This document shows, one piece after another, positions 57,057-64,000 of a DNA stretch of 64,000 bases (position 1 is the first letter of the stretch; each line of letters starts with the position of its first letter). Both the position numbers and the translations under genes were made by a program. The DNA is taken from assembly GCA_038025085.1 (NCBI GenBank), contig CM076148.1:4466501-4530500 (forward strand), given 5' to 3'. The stretch comes from Tetragonia tetragonoides (lineage: Eukaryota > Streptophyta > Magnoliopsida > Caryophyllales > Aizoaceae). Below the pieces are notes generated by a model. The model worked only from the letters and a program-made list of their open reading frames with translations, did not search any database and was not told the DNA's origin.

Positions 57057-60000
57057 TGTAATAACCCAAAAATTTAAACACACTTATTAAATTAAAATAA
57101 TATATAATTAGCTTAAAAATTTTCGCTTTGCATTATAATCCATGCTTAATCAAGTTAACGAACCCATTAGTACACTAAACGTCATTAACGTGATTAACGA
57201 GTATAATAATGTGATCAATTAAATTAAGATTGAAATTGACTTTGCTTGGTTAGTCAAACCCCAGCAATTTAACTAATACAAAAGCTAAGCTTGATTTCGA
57301 TTTTTGCTTAAACTAAACTAATCTAATAATTACACTAACGATTGAATTAGGCCATGATTAAGGAAGATTAACTATACTTATCAACAAATTCAGAATCTTG
57401 TTCACTCCCTCACTATTCACTTTTGCCACTCACCATCTTACTTGTCACTATTTCATGCATTAGTGGGACACTTGGCAAATCCCTAACAATCCACCATGTT
57501 CACCTTGCCAAATCACCAACATCCCATGTTCCATCACTATTCATCTAAACAATTAACATTAGAGAAGAGAAAAAGAAAATAAAATTGATTTTTGCATGCA
57601 TGAGAGAGAAGAGGATGGACGGGTAAGAGAAGGAAGGAAGAGAGAAAGGCATTTGCCTTTAAAAACTATACAAAGGAAATAAAAAGAACCAATGAGCATA
57701 AGAGTAGCCGTACTCTACACCATCATTACACTCTCTAACCAAAAAATTACTTCACCAATCTAACAAGCAAAACCAAAAGCCTACAAATCCTCTTTTTCTC
57801 TTCCCCAAACGGCATCACCATTCATCTCCTTCTTCTTATTTATTCACTTGTCATCTCATCACCTACACTCTCATAAATCTCATCTCATACAATTAAACAT
57901 TCAAACAAAGCAAAACAAAAATGAAGTAAAGAGAGAGAGTAAAAGAGAGAAACCGAGAGAAGAGAAGAAGAGAAAGAAGAAGAAAAGTGGTAAGAAAAAT
58001 AAAACCAAACTCAAGCATTCATCCAATCTTTAATTTTGTTCTTCATTTATAAATTAATCTCTTGTCTAAACTAACTCTCCTATTGTTTTCTTCCTCTCAC
58101 CACCGTCACCACCACCGTAGCTCCACCGTCTCCTGACCGAACCGATCCCGGACCGTCGCAAGCACCACCATACCACATCCAAGGTCAAAAGACTCTACAA
58201 CTCCTTTTATTCAATAATTATTGTCAATCATTTAGAAAATTCATGTTTAAAACTTAAAAACCCTAAAAATGAAAAATGAACTTAGATTAATAAAAGGGTT
58301 GATTTATTAGGTAAAGAGTTTGAAGATCTAGAAATTCTAAGTTAAAAATCCAATTTTTACGTTCTTGCATGTTCATGAACTAGGTACGTAAATATGATCT
58401 TGACTTATTTTGACTTTTAGTAAATTATCTAGAAATTCTTCATTTTTAGCTTGTTCAATTCGAAAATAAGAAAAGGCCTAAAGAAATCAATTATTGTTCA
58501 CTTGACTTTCGAAAATGAATTTTAGAAAATAAATAAAGATTAACTTAATAAATTTCGAAATTTGAAAAATAAAAGAGATTAATAATACTTAGATCATTTA
58601 TTGAAGTGTAGAAGATGAAAAAGGATAATTTTTGGAATTAAAATGGCCTAAGGCCGAAAAGAAGAAAGGAGAAGAAAAAGAAAATAAAGTTAGAATTTTA
58701 GTTTAATTCTTGTGAAATGTTTGTACAAATTATTAGGAGCTTGTGTTAGTGAGTAGAAGGAGGAGAAAGCTTGAGGAAAGTGAAGTTTTTGTAGTTTGGA
58801 TTCAAGGTACTCTCATGTCCATCAAAACCCCCATTTTTAAATGAACTAAAAAGATAATCACTTATTTTTATATAATTATGTGCTAGATGATTTTCAAATG
58901 GTTTTATGAATTGTGTGTATGAATGGTGTGAGATGACCGAATGGTTCCATGATTGAGAAATTGTGATTAAATGCCTTGTTATAATTTATTGAGTGATTCT
59001 TGAGTTAGGGCATGATTATTAGTTTGGTTGATTGTTAACTTGTAAGGTTGGATGCTTATTAATTGTGACATGGCCGAATGGTTGGAGTATTATATGCTTA
59101 TGAATAATTGTCTTGTTAAATTGATTTACGATTGTTTGTTGGATTATGAAGTTATGTGACCCTTGAGATTAATAAATGATTATGAGGCTTGTGTATGATG
59201 GCCGAATGGATTAGTGGTGAATAATGATTATTTGAGCTTGTGATATGAATGAATGATATTAAGTATGTGTATATATATATTGAGTTGGAGTGTATGATCA
59301 TCGAATGATAAATGAAAGTTGTGAATTGAAATGAACTAAGTTTGGGAAGCTTGAGACTTGTGATGATACCGAATGGTTGAGACAAATGAAATAGTATGAG
59401 TATATGAATATGAATATTAAGATGAATGTGACCGATTAAAGAAAAATGGACTTGAACTAATTAACTTGTAGTGTTGCTCCCAAACTTGGTACCCTTGGGA
59501 TATTGAAGAGCATGTAGTGTGCACACTTTAATAAAATTGAGATATATGAGATATGAGATATTGTAGGGTGATAACCCGAGATTATGATATACGCCGCAAA
59601 GGCCAAATGAAATGATAATGATATACGATACGTCGATAGGCGGGATGATATAATATTGTAGGGTTGATAAACCCGAGTGTAGGACTCGCAAGAGTCTGAG
59701 TTACGCATGCTCTTCCGCACTACCTAACTTAATAATATTTACTAACTCTGTTTGAGAGTAACTATTTAGGTGACTTGTGTTATATTAAGTTTATATGGAT
59801 AATAAGACCTCAAAGGTCATTTTCTGAGTAATAACAAGCATGAGTATATTGGTGATTGTTTGATATTCTTCTAAGTACAAATTATATGTATGCTTATGCA
59901 TGTCTACTTACGTAAATGGATGAAACATGATAATAAATACGGACAATCTCTTTAAATATATTATGAGTATTATTATGATTATTATTACTAATATTGAGGA

Positions 60001-60443
60001 TTATTGGATGTTGATGCTAAGTGTATTTTAAGTATAAAACCAAAATGAGTTTTACATGGTGGGGTGAGTTTACTTAGCTTTCGCTAATTTTCTCTTTGTT
60101 TTGTGTTTGTTCTCTTCGCATGGTTGATTGTATGTTGACAGATTTGGGCAAGGGTGAGAGCAAGGATGGATGGATGTATTTTATGCTTTGTTAGTTCATG
60201 CTTATGTTGTATTGTCGTACCATGGCTTCCGCAAATCGACGAGAACTCTTATGTAATTCGCTCTTAAACAATCGGGTTGTAATAATGATATTACAACTTT
60301 TATGATTATGTAATATAAGTTTGACTTCTCTATATTATCTTAGCCTTGTGCTTAGCTTAGGGTAAGTACGGCGGTAACGTGTTGGTTTGGATTAGTGGGT
60401 TATAATCATGTTTAATTAGGGCCATCCAAACCGGGCCGTTACA
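57057..60443 (+). repeat. 3' LTR
   Basis: The 3387-bp repeat aligns to the 5' LTR along its full length, with scattered substitutions and a few short indels (for example a loss of ATCGACC near 58146 and AAACTAA near 58325). It ends GGGCCGTTACA. Confidence 0.95.
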
Positions 60444-60448
60444 CAGCC

Positions 60449-63400
60449 CATGCACATAGTCAACCCAAGTATAAAACAATTTATTATTTTAATTTACTCG
60501 TATCAAGTTACAAGGAAAAAGTCAACAAATAAACATTACATACTCTAAAACAAAGTGATATGTATAGTACTCTATTCTTAGGTATCGACCGTATCGTACC
60601 ATGTTGTCTGTTGTTGCATTGGTTTATGATAATCTGGATCTATCAGTTAAAATAAAGGGAACGAATTTGAGGTTATCATGGAGGATTTGACCTATAGATA
60701 ACAGAATAATTATGCTTTGATTCCCCATGCATATGGCCATACCTTGCAACATTAGCAGAAGACAGTTATTTTTAAGGAGGAAGAGCCACGCACGGTCATG
60801 CACTTTGTTTTTGTGATTTCGTTTATTCCTCCCCCCTTTCTTAAGTATGCCAATAATTGCATTAGAAGATCATTGTTTATTAAAATCTAAGAGAATAACG
60901 AATTAAATTTTCCGGCATTAAATTTAATCACATCATTGTTACATATACTTGAATTTTTGGATTAAATTTAATTTTTATGTGTCAAAATTTCAACACAAAA
61001 ACTTTTATTAGATTGTCTTTCTGTAACCTTTGGTAAAATAGGGATTACTTTTCAATGAAATAAGGACCACTGCTCACCATAAGTTAGAATTTGAAAATAA
61101 AAATGTGAGACGATAATTGATAGATGTTGAAAATCAATTATCGTCAATCACAAAGTGAAATGTTGTTTTAGCTTTGCTAGCTACAATGCTATATATATAT
61201 ATTAATGATAATAGGAACAAAGTTATGAGCAACGATTTTTGTGAGAGGAGGGAGTCACAATTGATAAATAAGATACGTAATTCTATTACTAGGTAGTATG
61301 TGATTATGTGCCATGGACCGTATTTTAAGTGGGTTACTCTACTCATTACATAAATTTTTGTGGTTGAAACTTATTCACTTGCTTTTATGTGCTCATTTGC
61401 TTGGAGTAAGGCCAATTATGAAAATATACCCTATTTTTATGACCTCTTGTTGGTCTATGTGCGTGTGACAGGTATAAGGTAAGTTTTAGTTTGTACACAC
61501 TTCATCCTAAAGTGAGTCTATATGTGCAATGGAGTGTTGATGAGAATTTGTGGGCGTTCCTACTGCAAAGATTACAAGACTTGAAGATGCATATATAATT
61601 AAGTGGGTTACACCCCCCATTTCCAATTAATTTTTGATCCGAATAGAACCTCACTAGCTAGCTTGATTATATATGTACTCACTCGGATTAAATCCAATTT
61701 TAAAAGTTATCATCCGTTATAGGATTATAAATAGATCATGCATTGGGGGTTTAGATCATAGGCCAGCTGTCTGGTTTAAGAAAGTTCATAGAACTAATTG
61801 CTCTTTTACAAATGTAAGAGATTGGTGTTAACAGCAACTAATTACCATGGCAATTTTGAATCATTGAGTATTATTTACAAGTATTGACGTGCGTGGTAAC
61901 GACCAAGGTCAAATGGTAAAAATAGCGGCGGGATATGTAGGTGTAATTAGCTAAAAACACATGTTTAAGGAAACAAAAGTTTTTGAGAGTTGGAAAAAAA
62001 TGCAACAACTTTTTAACTTGGCAGCTAATGAAGATGATAAGATGATAAGTGACAGACGTTACAGTGAGTTGATACTTTCCAGGCAATATCATCAGTTAAG
62101 GGGATAATGGACGGTGCATGGGACTGGATGGAGTTGCCTGGTCCCATGAAATTCAGACCAAATTATTGTATGTTTGTTCAAGGGGCCGAATTAGTTGAGG
62201 TCATTTGGCATCTTGCATGTACCAGATCAGTACTCGGGAGAGAGATAACATAAACATATACTGTAACTTTTGATGAGACGACGATCAGTTTTTAGTAAAT
62301 TAATAGTCACGATTCATAATAAGTGATCTTTATATTTTTAGATAGTAACCTCATTTATCTATGATCAGTTGAATTGATTTCATAGAAGATTTGCTCAATG
62401 AATATATGTTGGTTAAGTCATTGTAGTGCGCGACAGATGACCAATTAGCCATTTACAACAATTTGGATAGGATACACTTAATCAAGAAGAAATAGGAATT
62501 AGCCTAAGCTAACATCTATGACGTTAGTTGGTGCTTTAATTTGCTTTATGTTATGGTTATCCCACAAGAGTAGGAATCTTCTTCAGAATCAAGTGACATC
62601 AGGAAGTTAGTAGAAAATAATATGTTACTCGATCGGTCTATTTGAGTTTGACTGTACTAATTTATTGAATTTGTTGGTTTGTCATCGATTTATATATGAT
62701 AAACCAAAATTGTAGTTTTGAGTATTATACAATTAGCATATCAGATACGAGATAACGAGACTATATACAATGTTTGAATGGGACTCAACTTTGATTTCAA
62801 TATGAGGCTGCCTTAATATGAGGCCATCTTTATATAGTCAATTCTAACATCAACATCATAATGTAACACTTGTTTGAGGGGTCTTACGTTGAGGGTTTGA
62901 GGCAGTTTCAAATAAGAAATTACAATAATGTTCTCAGTTTTTTATTTTGATGATATGAATGGTTGTTGTAAGTGTTTATTTAAAGGAGAGACATGACAAT
63001 TATTTAATTTTGCACCCAATTTGTTAATTTTATGGTTCTGCCACTACTGAGTTTTGTCCTGCGATTGGACTCAAAAAAATCTACTCGTAATATATTCTTA
63101 GGAGATGTTTGTACAATTAGTTCTACTACTATTTAAGGTGTTCTATATATAAAAGCATAACACTTATAAGGTGTTCTCATTTTTTTTTTTAATTATCCAT
63201 TGTATGTGTACGTTGTTGACGAGTGCATTAAATATAGGTATGGTAAGCTTTAGCCTTCAAGTATGGGTAAATTAAAGATACGTTTGGTCCATGCTCTGTT
63301 GATATCTGAATTGAAATATCCATGCTTTGCTCATGGTCAAGCAAAACACGGTTTTAGCCTTTTAGGTGAGTATTAACTTTTGATTAATGGAAATATATCG

Positions 63401-64000
63401 TCAAATACTAGGAGTAATAAGGATTTTTTTTTTTTTTTTATGGATATGTAAGTAGATATTACTCCACCAAACCAAACACCTTTTGTCAAGACTTCATACT
63501 GAGAATTTAGTTGATTTCCTACGCCACACTATCTCTAATAAAGTAGTGGGGTATCTAGTTTCATCAATGTGTACGGGCAACTCGATCTCACTAGTCACTA
63601 CGCAAGTACGCAATATCATGTGACCCCTCCATGCATTTACTTAAAATCTTTTTTCATTTGTCAAATAAGTAGAGTATCATATAAATTATAAATAATGGAA
63701 TTTCATATCCATAAAAATGAATTTTCAATTCTGTTTATATACTTGTTTATAACTTGGACATTGTTTTAATTAACTTTATATCTGATGGAAGGAATTCGAA
63801 GCATGCATTCGTCGGTCATAATTCACTTTTAAAATATTTTTTAGAGCTTTTATTTTTATTAATTTAAAGAGAAAGCACATATCTATATTACTAGTTGCCT
63901 TATTGTTTAATTTGGTTATCCAATTAATGTAGACCTCATAATTTCACACCACATCAACCACCACCTCAACAACAATACTAGTAATAATAATAATAATAAG
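60449..64000. other. AT-rich intergenic DNA, no gene seen
   Basis: Only short frames without family resemblance occur. A T-run lies at 63426-63440 and a short (TAA)n run closes the window at about 63980. I see no promoter or element boundaries I could defend. Confidence 0.55.

Larger units (their letters stand above)
47658..60443 (+). mobile_element. Tekay-type chromovirus LTR retrotransposon (Ty3/gypsy), nearly intact
   Basis: The element is 12.8 kb with LTRs of about 3.39 kb at 47658-51055 and 57057-60443, each starting TGTAATAACCC and ending TTACA. The flanks CAGGC (47653-47657) and CAGCC (60444-60448) look like a 5-bp target duplication with one change. The primer site is initiator-Met type, the polypurine tract precedes the 3' LTR, and the domain order is gag, protease, reverse transcriptase, RNase H, integrase, chromodomain-like tail. 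Order, long LTRs and integrase/chromodomain sequence fit the Tekay (Del) clade. Gag is frameshifted and pol carries three in-frame stops, so it is not autonomous now. An additional ORF sits ahead of gag. Confidence 0.95.

Noticed and set aside
48450..58033. Identical 61-codon frames in both LTRs
   Set aside because: Lys/Glu/Ser low complexity arising from an A/G-rich LTR stretch; their repetition reflects LTR identity, not gene conservation.

Overview
The window is nuclear DNA of a flowering plant, most likely a eudicot. All genes have GT-AG introns, the intergenic DNA is AT-rich, and there are Stowaway, Tourist and hAT MITEs, tRNA-derived SINEs and a Tekay-type Ty3/gypsy element. The gene order SPHK - VAL - VPS28 matches a known Arabidopsis chromosome 4 order. 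I cannot fix the species. There is nothing bacterial here: no operons, ribosome binding sites or CRISPR arrays.

Gene-bearing half (about 3-42 kb). Five protein genes are supported. (1) An Rrp17/Nop25-type rRNA-processing protein, minus strand, 4 exons, 3036-7290. (2) A sphingosine kinase, plus strand, 10 coding exons, 9414-13970. (3) A VAL/HSI2-type B3 transcriptional repressor, plus strand, 13 coding exons over about 15.8 kb, 16959-32736, with PHD-like, B3, CW and EAR elements. (4) VPS28, an ESCRT-I subunit, minus strand, one coding exon, 34367-34996, probably with a leader intron. (5) A DUF4408/DUF761 membrane protein, minus strand, 2 exons, 39953-42120. For every multi-exon model the exon lengths and phases close exactly on an open frame. 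The genes do not form a shared pathway: they cover ribosome biogenesis, sphingolipid signalling, seed-programme silencing, endosomal sorting and a plant-specific unknown.

Repeats between and inside the genes. The VAL introns hold two Stowaway MITEs, two copies of a tRNA-derived SINE, a fold-back element and at least five independent local tandem duplications. Between genes there is a two-copy MITE family with exact 8-bp target duplications, a MITE with a 9-bp duplication, a SINE with a long duplication, a GC-rich MITE inside a 22-23 bp minisatellite, an RNase H fragment, and a nested hAT/Tourist/(TAA)n structure.

Distal third (47.6-60.4 kb). One nearly complete LTR retrotransposon of about 12.8 kb occupies this part. 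It has long LTRs of about 3.4 kb, an initiator-Met primer site, gag, a protease/RT/RNase H/integrase/chromodomain frame broken by a few stops, and an additional 167-codon ORF between the primer site and gag that I do not recognise. The last 3.5 kb shows no gene.
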